Assembly (NCBI RefSeq): GCF_014076845.1 | Contig: NZ_JACGUT010000058.1 | Location: 1-64,000 of the forward strand | DNA length: 64,000 nucleotides | Source: Colwellia sp. MB3u-41 | GTDB lineage: Bacteria > Pseudomonadota > Gammaproteobacteria > Enterobacterales > Alteromonadaceae | Direction of reading: 5' to 3' | Part shown: piece after piece, positions 9,973 through 19,349 of the stretch | Numbering within the stretch: the stretch's first letter is position 1 | Layout of the letters: every line of letters starts with the position of its first letter | Notes under the pieces: generated by a model | The model's input: the letters and a program-made list of their open reading frames with translations, nothing else | What the model was told of the DNA's origin: nothing | Database searches by the model: none | Position numbers and translations under genes: made by a program

Positions 9973-10451
9973 TATTCAACCTCCCACGAAACGCTTTCAC
10001 TTTGTTTTGCTCGCCATGCTTTTAACTTGCCTTGCAGCTCAACATTACTCGTTGCAAGGATTTGTGAGGCCATTAACCCCGCATTAAAAGCACCTGCTTC
10101 TCCAATGCCCTGTGTAGCAACCGCAACCCCTTTAGGCATTTGTACAATAGATAATAAACTATCCATGCCTTTAAGCGCTTTGCTCATTACCGGCACACCA
10201 ATAACAGGTAACCAAGTTAACGCTGCCGCCATACCCGGCAAATGCGCTGCGCCACCGGCACCAGCAATAATAACGCTGTAGTCTTTTTCTGCATTTTCAG
10301 CAAATTCATACAAACGCTCTGGTGTACGATGTGCTGAAACAACCATCGCTTTATATTCAATACCTAAGGCTTCAAGCACAGTAACCGCATTTTTCATGAC
10401 TGGCCAATCAGACTGAGAACCCATAATAATCGCGACTTTCATCTTATTCAT
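9972..10451 (-). CDS. purE: N5-carboxyaminoimidazole ribonucleotide mutase
   Basis: PurE moves the carboxyl group of N5-CAIR to carbon 4, giving CAIR. The 159-residue protein has the class I signatures: [17 protein letters not shown] near the N-terminus, [11 protein letters not shown] with the catalytic histidine, and [13 protein letters not shown]. Start 10451 has AAGGTAA eight bases upstream. A second ATG three codons in gives an equally good protein. First gene of the purEK operon. Confidence 0.97.
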   Translation of the reverse strand: MNKMKVAIIMGSQSDWPVMKNAVTVLEALGIEYKAMVVSAHRTPERLYEFAENAEKDYSVIIAGAGGAAHLPGMAAALTWLPVIGVPVMSKALKGMDSLLSIVQMPKGVAVATQGIGEAGAFNAGLMASQILATSNVELQGKLKAWRAKQSESVSWEVE

Positions 10452-10606
10452 TGTAAATTACCTTATTATTTATTGTGTGAGTACAGTATTAAATTAACTG
10501 TAAACAGCTCTTAATTTTTTACTTATTATGACAAAAAACATAGATAGATAAAAATTGATTTTACCTATATCATAAATAGATAAACATCTATTTTAATGGT
10601 AAAAAG

Positions 10607-11557
10607 ATGAAATCCAGACTTCATGCACATATTGGCACCATCAGACAACTTGAAATATTATTGGCTGTACACGATAAAGGCAGTATTAAAGAAGCGGCGA
10701 AAGCACTTTTTTTAACGCAACCCACCGTATCAATACAAATGAAAAAGCTAGCACAAGCGATGGGTTCACCGCTTTATAATTATTCAAACAGAAAAGTATT
10801 ATTTACCGATATTGGATTAGAGTTAATTAAAACAGCGGTAGAAGTGCTTGATAGTTTTGCGCGCCTTGATATGGCGATAGGAAATATTAAAGATTTCAAA
10901 TCAGGCACATTACGGTTAGCTGTTGTTACCACCTCTAAATATTTTATTCCGCATTTATTAGGTCCTTTTTTAGAACGATACCCTGATATTGATATACAGC
11001 TAAATATTGGCAATAGAGCGCAAACGATTGAACGGTTAAAGCAAGGTGTTGACGACTTCTATGTGTTTAGTCATCCACCATCAGATATCGAAACACAATC
11101 TATTGAATTTCTGGTAAACCCGCTAGTGGCAATAGCACATGAAGATCATCCTATTGCTAACAAGAAAAACTTAACCTTAGAGGATTTATGCAAGGAACCT
11201 TTTTTAATGCGAGAACAAGGCTCTGGTACGCGTTATGCCATTGAAGCCTTTTTAAAACAACAGAACGTAAAACTCAACGTTAAAATGACCATTGAAAGTA
11301 ATGAAGCGATTAAACATTTAGTTATGTCAAAGCTAGGTATATCAATATTATCAGCACATACCTTAATGTATGGCGGCCAAAGTGGCTTGGTGCGTTTACC
11401 AATAAAAGAATTACCCATTAATGCCCATTGGTTTTTTGTTTGGTCTAAATCAAAACGCCAGACATTAATTGCCACGGAGTTTCTTAATCACATTGAAACC
11501 AATGGCCGTTCATTGCTGCAAAAAGAAATGATCAAAAACGATATTTTATACAGCTAA
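10607..11557 (+). CDS. LysR-family transcriptional regulator
   Basis: A LysR-type regulator of 316 residues. The winged helix-turn-helix occupies residues 10-70 (TIRQLEILLAVHDKGSIKEA, TQPTVSIQMKKL) and the type 2 periplasmic-binding fold runs from about 95 to 300 (FKSGTLRLAVVTTSKYFIP). Sequence feel is closest to the CysB/CbbR side of the family. It is transcribed away from purEK with 155 bases between, so autoregulation or purEK control is possible but not shown. The ribosome site is weak. Confidence 0.92.
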   Translation: MKSRLHAHIGTIRQLEILLAVHDKGSIKEAAKALFLTQPTVSIQMKKLAQAMGSPLYNYSNRKVLFTDIGLELIKTAVEVLDSFARLDMAIGNIKDFKSGTLRLAVVTTSKYFIPHLLGPFLERYPDIDIQLNIGNRAQTIERLKQGVDDFYVFSHPPSDIETQSIEFLVNPLVAIAHEDHPIANKKNLTLEDLCKEPFLMREQGSGTRYAIEAFLKQQNVKLNVKMTIESNEAIKHLVMSKLGISILSAHTLMYGGQSGLVRLPIKELPINAHWFFVWSKSKRQTLIATEFLNHIETNGRSLLQKEMIKNDILYS

Positions 11558-11599
11558 ATTAAACCACTTTGGTTTTGATGTTGAGTTATGCATCAAAGG

Positions 11600-12508
11600 C
11601 TAAGCTATTGACTTAGTAAACAGCTTTTTCCCTTGTGAAAGCAAATGTTGAACCGCGGGATGTCTTACTTTTCGCTCAGGTGATATTAAATAATAATGTT
11701 CAGTAATTTCAGTGGTTCTGCCAATGATTTCAACATCAAACTGCGCTATCACATGATTTTCAATCATCGTAGGCGCGCAAAAAACACCATAACCCGCTTG
11801 ACCAAAATATTTAGTTAACACCGAATCATCAAACTCACCTATTATTTTAGGTAATATATTGAGTTCATTAAACCAAAAAAGCACACTAAGGTGTTGATTA
11901 GAGCCTTCACCGGCCGTAAAGAAAGGCTGACCATTAAGTGATTGAGGAAAATTAATAGCTAAGACTTGAGCCAAGTCTTGATGCGCAAAAAAACTCATGC
12001 CACATTTACCCACTAGGTGGCTGTAGGCTTTTAATGACGAACCAGTGGGTAATGAAGTATCACTTAAAACCGCATCTAATTTATTTACCGCAAGTTCACC
12101 TAACAAAACGTCTAAACTTGTTTCTTTACAAACTAATTTTATCGAATTGTTCATCGCGTAGACTGTTTTTAATAAGTGAAATGAAAACACCTTTGGAATA
12201 ACATCAGTAACGCCAATTGAAAAACGAAAAGAAAAGTCAGTGGAATGATTTTTCAAAGAATGTACTAATTCGTCTCCTAAACTAAATATTTCTTGTGCGT
12301 AGCTAAACGTCATAAGTCCCATGTCATTGAGCACTAAACGCTTACCCTTGCGATCAAATAAGTTATAACCTCATTGTGTTTCTAATAAAGTTAACTGCGC
12401 ACTAAGCGTTTGTGGGGTTATATGCATAACTATTGCTGCCTTAGCGATGCTGCCATGTGTAGCTATTGCATAAAAATATTGCAAATGATGATAATTGAGT
12501 TTAGCCAT
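11600..12508 (-). pseudogene. NhaR-type LysR regulator interrupted by one TGA
   Basis: Two pieces in the same frame make one NhaR-like protein of about 300 residues. The first (12508 down to 12374) is the DNA-binding helix region MAKLNYHHLQYFYAIATHGS ... TPQTLSAQLTLLETQ. After the TGA at 12371-12373 the frame continues GYNLFDRKGKRLVLNDMG and then the full effector domain (GEFDDSVLTKYFG, VFCAPTM, HPAVQHLL), which matches E. coli NhaR along its length. The stop takes the place of the conserved Leu in NhaR LEERLQGKLF, so a TTA to TGA change explains it. AAGAGG precedes the ATG at 12508. The two parts could not work separately unless the stop is read through. No nhaA is adjacent. Confidence 0.85.
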
Positions 12509-12688
12509 AATGCCTCTTAAATTTTTATTATCAGTCGTACGATTTATACGCACCTCAAAATACTTATCAACTTTAAATTGATAAAAAAGCAATTACAATC
12601 GACTTTTATTGGGTTAGATAGTTAGTTATAACTTAAGAAGGTCATCAATATTAATACAAATTATTATTCTTCATTAAACGAGGTAAAT

Positions 12689-13075
12689 ATGGAATTAACA
12701 ATTACAGATCTAAAAATTAAGCTTTCAACAGAAAATTTGTTACAGATAAGACAAAAAGCACGTCGTATGTTCAATAAATTTTATAACCGAGTACAAGTAA
12801 TAAAAGTGACCCTTGATGATATTAACGGGCCAAAAGGTGGAAAAGATAAAAACTGCCGAGTTGTTATTTATAGTAAAGGTATGCCTGATATTGTTGTTAG
12901 CGATAATCAAAACTCCGTTATGTCGGCGGTCAATATCGCCTTATCAAGAGCAAGGTTGAGCTTTTTGAAAAAAGTTAAGCGTCAACAAAAAAATTATCCA
13001 ACTTGGTCACCAAAAAATGACATTGAATTGTCTACCCGTATTGAATTAGAGCGAATAGAATTAATAGTGAATTGA
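12689..13075 (+). CDS. HPF/RaiA-like ribosome-associated factor (S30AE-type)
   Basis: A 128-residue basic protein similar to short hibernation-promoting factors, which sit in the 30S decoding channel and silence ribosomes in starvation. It has the core beta-alpha-beta layout (VIKVTLDDINGPKGGKDKNC, then RVVIYSKGMPDIVVSD) and the helix SAVNIALSRARLSFLKKVKR. The order LDDxNGPKGGxDKxC is characteristic of a side group often found with stress genes rather than of Hpf next to rpoN. Start supported by GAGG. A CBS-domain gene follows 130 bases later. The family call is good; activity is inferred. Confidence 0.8.
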   Translation: MELTITDLKIKLSTENLLQIRQKARRMFNKFYNRVQVIKVTLDDINGPKGGKDKNCRVVIYSKGMPDIVVSDNQNSVMSAVNIALSRARLSFLKKVKRQQKNYPTWSPKNDIELSTRIELERIELIVN

Positions 13076-13208
13076 TATTACCTTCAATCAACAAACGCTG
13101 TTAAATTTTATTTTCAACCATCATATTCATCTTTTATCATGAAAATCAGTCAATAATATCTATCGGCGTTTATATTTAACTTTATTTATAAGTAAAAGGG
13201 AGATAATA

Positions 13209-13844
13209 ATGTTTGCAATATACACACCTAATGGCAGAAGCTTTTCTGGTCCTCTTGAAGAGCTTTATCATGTTCAAAAGTCGAAAAGTTCAGAACAAAC
13301 AAATATTTTTCAACAACTTGATGAATTTTCGCCCTTACATAAAAAAGGATATTCTCCCTCACCTAAAGCGATTGATGCTTATAATGACACCATTGGTAAA
13401 CCTGATGAAAAAGCATTAATTTGTCATGCTTATCAAATTATGACTTCACCTGTTGAAGTCATATCAGCCAATGATTTATTAACAGAGGTGATCAATAAGT
13501 TTACACGGTTAGCGTATCAAGAATTTCCAATTGTTAATACTCAACAGCAACTGGTTGGCAGTTTGTCTAGGCAACAGCTTTATGAATATCTTTTAAAGCA
13601 TGGGTCAACTATAGGCAAAAATCTTAAAACAAAAAGTGTCGCTAATTTATTTTTAAATGAGCAATCAAAAATTTATACGGCGGAACCTGTAACCGAGATC
13701 AGGCGTATTGCGTTACTGCAAATAAATAATCGTTTGCATACAACTCCGATCTTAGAGCCAAACGGCAAAGTAGTCGGTATTATTTCACGTACTGATATTA
13801 TAAAGGCGATCACGATGGATCCTCCTTTATCATTATGGTGTTAG
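13209..13844 (+). CDS. Tandem CBS-domain protein
   Basis: A 211-residue soluble protein with an N-terminal tail of about 75 residues and two CBS motifs (about 78-135, CHAYQIMTSPVEVIS ... FPIVNTQQQLVGSLS, and 150-208, NRLHTTPILEPNGKVVGIIS). CBS pairs bind adenine nucleotides and act as energy sensors. It resembles the CBS protein at 54798-55472 in size and in the short tail before the pair, so the two are probably paralogues. AAGGGAG precedes the ATG. No attached effector domain is present. Confidence 0.9.
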   Translation: MFAIYTPNGRSFSGPLEELYHVQKSKSSEQTNIFQQLDEFSPLHKKGYSPSPKAIDAYNDTIGKPDEKALICHAYQIMTSPVEVISANDLLTEVINKFTRLAYQEFPIVNTQQQLVGSLSRQQLYEYLLKHGSTIGKNLKTKSVANLFLNEQSKIYTAEPVTEIRRIALLQINNRLHTTPILEPNGKVVGIISRTDIIKAITMDPPLSLWC

Positions 13845-13914
13845 TTAATATAGATGTCATTCGTTATCGATGAATAAAGTAATCTTGTGACAATCATCCC
13901 AACCCCGACCAATA

Positions 13915-16212
13915 CTACGATTCGGTTAGCAATTGCTGGCTTAACATTTGATATAAATGAGCTAACTCTAATGGCTTTCCTAAATGAGCATCAAACCCAG
14001 AGTGTAAATAATAGGTGATGTCTTGTGCCATAACATTCGCCGTTAACGCTATAATAGGTGGGCACTTAGCAAGCTGTTTAATTATTTTACAAGCCGTTAC
14101 TCCATCCATCACCGGCATTTGAACATCCATTAAAATTAAATCTATTTTCGTTTCTTTAGAGGCATTAACCGCCATCAAACCATTTTCAACGACCAGCAGA
14201 TTAGCGTTAGTGTCACTCAGCATTTTTTTTAGGACCATTTGATTGATTTTATTATCTTCAACAATCATTATCGTATAGTCAGCAAGGTCGGGGGTTAATT
14301 GCCGTGACGTTGTCTCATTAATCTCAGTAAAATCTTTGCTATAAGCCTTAACTAGCGGTAAAAAAAACCTAAAACAGGTTCCCTCTCCTTCAACACTTGA
14401 CACATTAATCGTACCTTTCATCAAGTCGATGAGTGCATGAGTTATAGCCATACCTAAACCGGTGCCACCATATTTACGGGTGATTGATTTATCTGCTTGT
14501 TCAAAACGTTGAAATAATTGACTAAGCTGTGATTCATTCATACCGATACCAGAGTCTTTAACCTCAATAGAGAGCAAATTATCTTCCCTGCTTTCAATAA
14601 ACACATCTATGGTGCCATTTTTAGTAAACTTTACAGAATTAGACAAAATATTCAGTAAAATCTGTCGTATACGTGTAGGATCACCAAACCAATTTTGAGA
14701 GGTATTACCCGTTTTCAAACTAATTTTTGTTGCTTGTAGTTCACTGTTTTGTGACAAATCAGTAATAACACACTTAGTTAACTCAATTAAATCAAATGAA
14801 ATAACATCAAATTCTAATTTTCCTTCTTCCATTTTAGAAATATCAAGAATATCGTTAATAATAGTCAGTAGGCATTTTGTAGAAAATAGCGCTTGGTCAA
14901 TAAGCACTTTATCCTCTTTCACTTCTGTTTTTTTATTTAAGAGTTGTAAGCTGCCATATATACCATTCATTGGAGTTCTAATTTCATGGCTCATGTTGGC
15001 TAAAAATAATGACTTCACTTTATTAGCGTTATCAGCGTCTAATTTAGCGACTTCTAATTGGCTATTTTTTTCATTAATTTGCTCGATATTATTGGCCAAT
15101 TCAATATTATTTAATAAAAGTTTTTTGGTTTTATCTTTGACTAATTTATTGAGCTTATAATTAAAAACGATCACGACAATAAGAATGAATATTAATAGTA
15201 TTACGCTGCCCAACATAACAAAAATCGTTTGAGTCGTGAAACGGCGGCCTGAATTTTCATAACTGTTTAATGTTAAGCCATCGAGTGAGCTTGAATTTGC
15301 CACTAACGCTAAGTTCTTGTAAATATCAGCAATGCGTTTAAACCGTTGCTCGTGCATAGTGCCTAAGGGGACGTAATTCAATTTAATAACGTTTTTGGTC
15401 GCTTCTGCTTCGAGTAAAAGGTGTTTCCTAACTGCTTTTTTATTATATTTTTCAATAATTAAATCAACAGACTCCTCGGGGTGGTCTAATGCATACTCCC
15501 ACCCTTTTAAACTTGCCCTTACAAAAGCTTTGACTCTTTCTGGTTTATTTCTAACCGTTGATTCATGGGTAAAAATTAAATCACCATAAAAATCTATACC
15601 ATAACTACTCGGATCAAGAATATTAGTCGCAATCCCCATATCTTTATAATTTAAGACTTGATCTGTTTTATAAGCTGACATTACATCAACATCATCTTTA
15701 ATCAGCGCCATATCGTCAAAATTGTGAGGAATATGAATATAGTCATCACTGTCGATTCCAATAAGTGTCATCATTGCCATTAAGCCAGCATCATCAAGAC
15801 TTCGTCTAAACATAATACGTTTGTCGGCTAAATCATAAATACTGGTAATATTCTTACTTTTTAACGACATAAAAACTAATGGGCTTTCTTGAAAAACGGT
15901 TGACGCAATAACAACAGGTTTACCTTTAAGCCTATATAAAACAACACTAGAGTCAGCAATACCATAATCAGCTTTACCACTGTCAACATCGTCAAAGGGT
16001 GATGATTTAAGGTCTCGCTCTCTTATTTCAACATCAAATCCTTCATCCGCATAAAAACCTTTTTCTTTCGCAATGTAGTAACCTGCAAATTGAAATTGAT
16101 GCATCCATTTTAGCTGTAATGAAACTTTTTCAAGGGCGAATAATGGTGGTGAAATTAATAAAAAAAGGCATAGGCTACTATATTTCATTAGCTCACTTCG
16201 ACAAAATGGCAT
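13915..16212 (-). CDS. Hybrid histidine kinase with NMT1/THI5-like periplasmic sensor
   Basis: A 765-residue sensor kinase. A signal sequence ends near residue 26 (LISPPLFA). A periplasmic binding domain of the NMT1/THI5 (SsuA/TauA-like) type follows (LQLKWMHQFQFAGYYIAKEK ... GKADYGIADSS) to about 260. A helix lies at 333-354, then a coiled coil, HisKA (SHEIRTPMNG, His near 409), the ATPase domain (NILSNSVKFT, GGTGLGMAI) and a receiver (VEDNKINQ, Asp of MDVQMP near 694). NMT1-type domains bind pyrimidine, thiamine-precursor or sulfonate-like ligands; the ligand here is unknown. The ATG at 16212 has AAGG upstream; an ATG at 16188 would also leave a good signal peptide. Confidence 0.92.
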   Translation of the reverse strand: MPFCRSELMKYSSLCLFLLISPPLFALEKVSLQLKWMHQFQFAGYYIAKEKGFYADEGFDVEIRERDLKSSPFDDVDSGKADYGIADSSVVLYRLKGKPVVIASTVFQESPLVFMSLKSKNITSIYDLADKRIMFRRSLDDAGLMAMMTLIGIDSDDYIHIPHNFDDMALIKDDVDVMSAYKTDQVLNYKDMGIATNILDPSSYGIDFYGDLIFTHESTVRNKPERVKAFVRASLKGWEYALDHPEESVDLIIEKYNKKAVRKHLLLEAEATKNVIKLNYVPLGTMHEQRFKRIADIYKNLALVANSSSLDGLTLNSYENSGRRFTTQTIFVMLGSVILLIFILIVVIVFNYKLNKLVKDKTKKLLLNNIELANNIEQINEKNSQLEVAKLDADNANKVKSLFLANMSHEIRTPMNGIYGSLQLLNKKTEVKEDKVLIDQALFSTKCLLTIINDILDISKMEEGKLEFDVISFDLIELTKCVITDLSQNSELQATKISLKTGNTSQNWFGDPTRIRQILLNILSNSVKFTKNGTIDVFIESREDNLLSIEVKDSGIGMNESQLSQLFQRFEQADKSITRKYGGTGLGMAITHALIDLMKGTINVSSVEGEGTCFRFFLPLVKAYSKDFTEINETTSRQLTPDLADYTIMIVEDNKINQMVLKKMLSDTNANLLVVENGLMAVNASKETKIDLILMDVQMPVMDGVTACKIIKQLAKCPPIIALTANVMAQDITYYLHSGFDAHLGKPLELAHLYQMLSQQLLTES

Positions 16213-16428
16213 CTTAAAGACCTTTTATAGTTATATAGCGAAATTCTAATGACAACTTATGAAAATAAATTATAGTTGAGTTTTTAAATTAACTAATAAT
16301 TTTAATGATTTAAAAGTGTCATTCAGCACCAAGAAAAGAAAATAAACTTAAGCACAAAAAAGTCTTTATTTTTTAAGACGAAGAGCCAATTCTACCTACC
16401 ACACACTACCGTAATTATCCCTAAGGCT

Positions 16429-16869
16429 TTATGTTTTATCGGTTAGATCATCGACAACTAAATCGAGTAATTGCATAAGCTGATTGGCTTGTATGCTATC
16501 GATACTATTAAACTCGCAGCGAATGCGATGAGGAATATTTGCCGCCTTTGCTTTTAATACTTGCCCTTGTGTTGTTAACTCAACCAGGCGCTTTCGTTTA
16601 TCGTCGTCATCTTTAATAATGTTTAGTAAGCATTTATCCGTCATTTTCTTTAAAATTTGTGTCATTGCCCCGCCGTCAATCATTGTTCTCTCTAAAAGCG
16701 CAGAAATCGTTATTTTATCTTCTTCCCACAATGCCATCATAACGACATATTGTGGATAAGTAATATTTAGCGCCTTTAGTGGCTCACGATAGGCACGAAT
16801 AAGACTATTGGATGCCATATATAAACGATGACACAGCTGGTTTTTGAGTTTTAATTGTTCAAATGGCAT
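16429..16869 (-). CDS. ohrR: OhrR, peroxide-sensing MarR-family repressor
   Basis: A MarR-family repressor of 146 residues, divergent from ohr. It has the OhrR opening NQLCHRLYMASNSLIRAYR with the reactive cysteine at residue 13, and the LNITYPQYVVMMALWE segment whose tyrosines normally hydrogen-bond that cysteine. The wing contains DDDDKRKRLVELT. In this family oxidation of the cysteine by organic hydroperoxides releases the repressor from DNA. GGAG is six bases before the ATG. It very probably controls itself and ohr through the two palindromes between them. Confidence 0.93.
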   Translation of the reverse strand: MPFEQLKLKNQLCHRLYMASNSLIRAYREPLKALNITYPQYVVMMALWEEDKITISALLERTMIDGGAMTQILKKMTDKCLLNIIKDDDDKRKRLVELTTQGQVLKAKAANIPHRIRCEFNSIDSIQANQLMQLLDLVVDDLTDKT

Positions 16870-16896
16870 AAGTTACTCCTTAATGTTATATATTAA

Positions 16897-16908
16897 TTTG
16901 CATACAAA
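16897..16908. promoter_or_regulatory. Putative OhrR operator 1
   Basis: TTTGCATACAAA, an inverted repeat TTTG-N4-CAAA, lies 28 bases upstream of the ohrR start. A near-identical copy occurs 45 bases further on. Two copies in one divergent spacer, beside a repressor of this family, suggest operators; binding itself is inferred. Confidence 0.55.
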
Positions 16909-16941
16909 GCATTTGCAATCAGTATTTGTTTAGTCTATTAT

Positions 16942-16953
16942 TTTGCACACAAA
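16942..16953. promoter_or_regulatory. Putative OhrR operator 2
   Basis: TTTGCACACAAA, differing from operator 1 at a single base, lies 28 bases before the ohr start. Both sites lie 28 bases from their own gene, which suits control of both genes by one repressor. Confidence 0.55.
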
Positions 16954-16980
16954 CCAAATGATGATTACTTGGAGTTAATG

Positions 16981-17409
16981 ATGAACGAATTACAAAACAT
17001 TGCTTACACAGCAAAAGCAACTGCAACCGGTGGTCGTGAAGGTAAAGCAAAATCTGACGATGGCCGTTTAGACCTTACACTCTCGACCCCTAAAGGTTTA
17101 GGGGGTGATGACGGTCAAGGCACAAATCCTGAGCAACTATTTGCGGCAGGCTATGCGGCTTGCTTCATTGGCGCACTTAAATTTGTTGCTGGTGAAGAAA
17201 AACGCAGTTTACCTAGCGAAACTTATATTAATTCAGAAGTATCTATTGGTGCTATTGAAGGCGGTTTTGGTATCGCGGTTAAGTTAGCGATATCATTAGG
17301 TGATATGGATAAAGCACAGGCACAAACAATGGTAGATAAAGCGCATAAAGTATGTCCGTACTCAAATGCAACGCGCGGCAATATTGTTGTCGAACTTTCT
17401 GTTATTTAA
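16981..17409 (+). CDS. ohr: Organic hydroperoxide resistance protein Ohr
   Basis: A thiol peroxidase of the Ohr/OsmC family, 142 residues. It reduces organic hydroperoxides using a cysteine pair, with electrons from lipoylated proteins. The peroxidatic Cys is residue 61 (GYAACFIGAL) and the resolving Cys is residue 125 (KVCPYSNATRGN). The catalytic arginine is in the GGREGKAKSDDG segment. Of three in-frame starts the ATG at 16981 fits best, with TTGGAG six bases upstream. A terminator follows closely, so the gene is monocistronic. Confidence 0.97.
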   Translation: MNELQNIAYTAKATATGGREGKAKSDDGRLDLTLSTPKGLGGDDGQGTNPEQLFAAGYAACFIGALKFVAGEEKRSLPSETYINSEVSIGAIEGGFGIAVKLAISLGDMDKAQAQTMVDKAHKVCPYSNATRGNIVVELSVI

Positions 17410-17427
17410 GAGTCCACATCAATCATT

Positions 17428-17465
17428 AAAAACACGCTTTACTCTTAGCAAACGCGTGTTTTTTT
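17428..17465 (+). terminator. Rho-independent terminator of ohr
   Basis: Arms AAAAACACGC (17428-17437) and GCGTGTTTTT (17454-17463) with a 16-base loop, followed by more T residues, starting 18 bases after the ohr stop. Confidence 0.8.
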
Positions 17466-17517
17466 ATTTCTATACAAAGAGAATAAAGGTTATCTTAAAT
17501 ACGTTAAAGACAGCTCG

Positions 17518-18531
17518 TTACAAGATATCGCTCAATGAAATCCCAATACCAACCCTTGTTTGACTATAGTTATAATCGATAAGACTTTCACCATAACCAT
17601 TGAATACAGTGGCATACCCTCTTAATTTACCCCATAAAGGGAAAGTAAAACCAAATTCAGCAGCGCCATAATGCGTACTGAAATTTTGCCGCCCTTTAAA
17701 GTTGAATTCTAGATCATTCCATTTATAAACCATCCCTAACTCAACATTACCCATATAGTCTGCAATGTCAGGATTATCATCTCCATCAGGATCACCGTCA
17801 AAGCCTTTTTTCTCTTCAGATAATCTTATCCAAGGTTTTAATGATAATGCAAAATTTTCTTTTTCAAAAAGAAAATGAGTATAAGCACGATTCCAGCTAC
17901 GTGATAGACCTTGAGCACGACCATTTGATTGGTGCTCGACGCCAACGATGAAACCGGTGTTGCCACCAAAAGGATGCCAATTGAGCGGCGCAAGATAAAA
18001 AATTTCAGGTTGGTAATTGGTTTCTCTAAAGGGTTTAGATATTCCACTTGCATAAATTTGCCACCAAGCCTTAAGGGTAAAAGCGGCGTAAAGTCCATCA
18101 CCTTCTATAAAAATACGTTCATGATTTAAAGGCACTTTTAGACTAAGCTGAAATTTAGATTCAACATTTTCCAAATTTTCTTCATAGCCTTCAAATATTC
18201 TATAGGCGTCTTTATTTACTCGGTTGGTTGTAATGGCTGGCAGCACATAATTCATTTTATGAGGGGTAAGCACATATGGCTCAAACTCAGTTGTTTTCTC
18301 ACGTTTTATTCTATCAGTAATACTGCCTGTTCTCGTCTGTAACTCAGTTTGTTCAATATCTTTTTGTTGCTTAACAACATCACCTACACAAGCGGCTCTG
18401 ATCTCGGCCAGTGTCATACCCGCGTTGCCTGTTGCAAAAAAGTTCATGACACACAATGCTTTATCTGCTTTAGCGATTAAGGAGGCTGTTGCAAGAAGCA
18501 ACATTAATGCCAATAGTATCGATCTTTGCAT
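17518..18531 (-). CDS. pldA: Outer-membrane phospholipase A (OMPLA)
   Basis: An outer-membrane phospholipase, 337 residues with a signal peptide cleaved near residue 22 (IAKA). The catalytic set is intact: His200, Ser202 (EHQSNGR) and Asn214 (SRSWNR), with the same 2- and 12-residue spacing as E. coli His142/Ser144/Asn156. FQLSLKVPL, YAAFTLKAWWQIY and PFRETNYQPEIFY are family landmarks. The barrel ends with an aromatic-rich C-terminus. An acidic stretch, DPDGDDNPD near residue 257, may be an extra calcium site or loop. OMPLA is activated by dimerization when the outer membrane is disturbed. AAGGAAG precedes the ATG. Confidence 0.95.
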   Translation of the reverse strand: MQRSILLALMLLLATASLIAKADKALCVMNFFATGNAGMTLAEIRAACVGDVVKQQKDIEQTELQTRTGSITDRIKREKTTEFEPYVLTPHKMNYVLPAITTNRVNKDAYRIFEGYEENLENVESKFQLSLKVPLNHERIFIEGDGLYAAFTLKAWWQIYASGISKPFRETNYQPEIFYLAPLNWHPFGGNTGFIVGVEHQSNGRAQGLSRSWNRAYTHFLFEKENFALSLKPWIRLSEEKKGFDGDPDGDDNPDIADYMGNVELGMVYKWNDLEFNFKGRQNFSTHYGAAEFGFTFPLWGKLRGYATVFNGYGESLIDYNYSQTRVGIGISLSDIL

Positions 18532-18590
18532 TCTGGTCTTCCTTTAAATAAGGCTAACAATAGAGAAATTTTCAACAGTGACATTATAAT

Positions 18591-19013
18591 TTAACGGTTA
18601 GATACCGCTTTAATTCGCTCAATAACTTGTTGATCAGCATGACGTTCCAGCGATAATAAAGCCACTTTAAGCGCGACAGCAATAATGATCCCCGTTAAGA
18701 CCAAACCAATAAAGGCAATTATAATTGAAATCACTTTAGATAATTTTTTGTTGGATTTATGTCACCATAACCGACTGTGGTAGCAGTGATTAGAGACCAG
18801 TATAGACCATTAAATTTATTCCACTTTTCTATTCTCGTTACAATTTTTTCCAAAATAATTATCTATAAAGCCAAAAAAATCAATAAAGAGCCAACTAAAT
18901 AAAGTGACAACATAAATAACATAATAAAAATTAACGTAAATTCCATATTCATACCTTTGTAATGGCGAAAGCTGAGACCACATGCCGCTTTCAGTTCCCT
19001 CGCTTAACGCCAA
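18591..19013 (-). pseudogene. Two-helix potassium channel, broken by frameshifts
   Basis: Three reading frames together give a small Ion_trans_2 channel. The first (19013 to about 18850) holds helix 1 with YGIYVNFYYVIYVVTLFSW. The second holds the pore NGLYWSLITATTVGYGD with the potassium filter TVGYGD. The third holds helix 2, ISIIIAFIGLVLTGIIIAV, and the tail to the TAA at 18591. The joins fall in A6 runs on the coding strand: at 18844-18849 one A too many, at 18744-18749 one A too few, so the two shifts cancel. No ATG is found at the 5' end and a TAA lies just upstream in frame, so the N-terminus is also damaged or moved. Confidence 0.8.
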
Positions 19014-19067
19014 TGCTACTTAAAAACTTAATGCTATCTTGATGATAAATACATTCGAAATATCTAC

Positions 19068-19112
19068 AAAAAAAGCGCCAACCAAAGGCAATATAATAAA
19101 TGCCGTTGGCGC
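19068..19112 (-). terminator. Minus-strand terminator hairpin
   Basis: Arms GCGCCAAC (19075-19082) and GTTGGCGC (19105-19112), with an inner GGCA/TGCC pairing and seven T residues at 19068-19074 on the minus strand. It would end the degraded esterase gene whose stop is at 19350, and it insulates the channel remnant. Confidence 0.75.
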
Positions 19113-19349
19113 AGGGCCATTTTAGAAAGCCTACAACATTGTAAGCCATATCTATTAATATGAGTAATACAACGTAACCGTACGACTAATATTTAGGACT
19201 TCAAAGAAATCCCTTGATAGCTTATATCCAATAAATGAAAACCAAAGTCATTAAATGTACGTTTTTCAAACATAATTAATCACTAAAAAGCTGCGAATAA
19301 TGAGCTAAAGTACTTGCAACAACTGCTAGCCCACTATTTATTGTTCTTA

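Noticed and set aside
12371-12373. TGA inside the LysR gene as selenocysteine or recoding
   Set aside because: A Leu is expected at this place in NhaR, TGA ends several normal genes here (for example the usp genes at 52351 and 43563), and the formate dehydrogenase uses Cys, not Sec. A point mutation is simpler.
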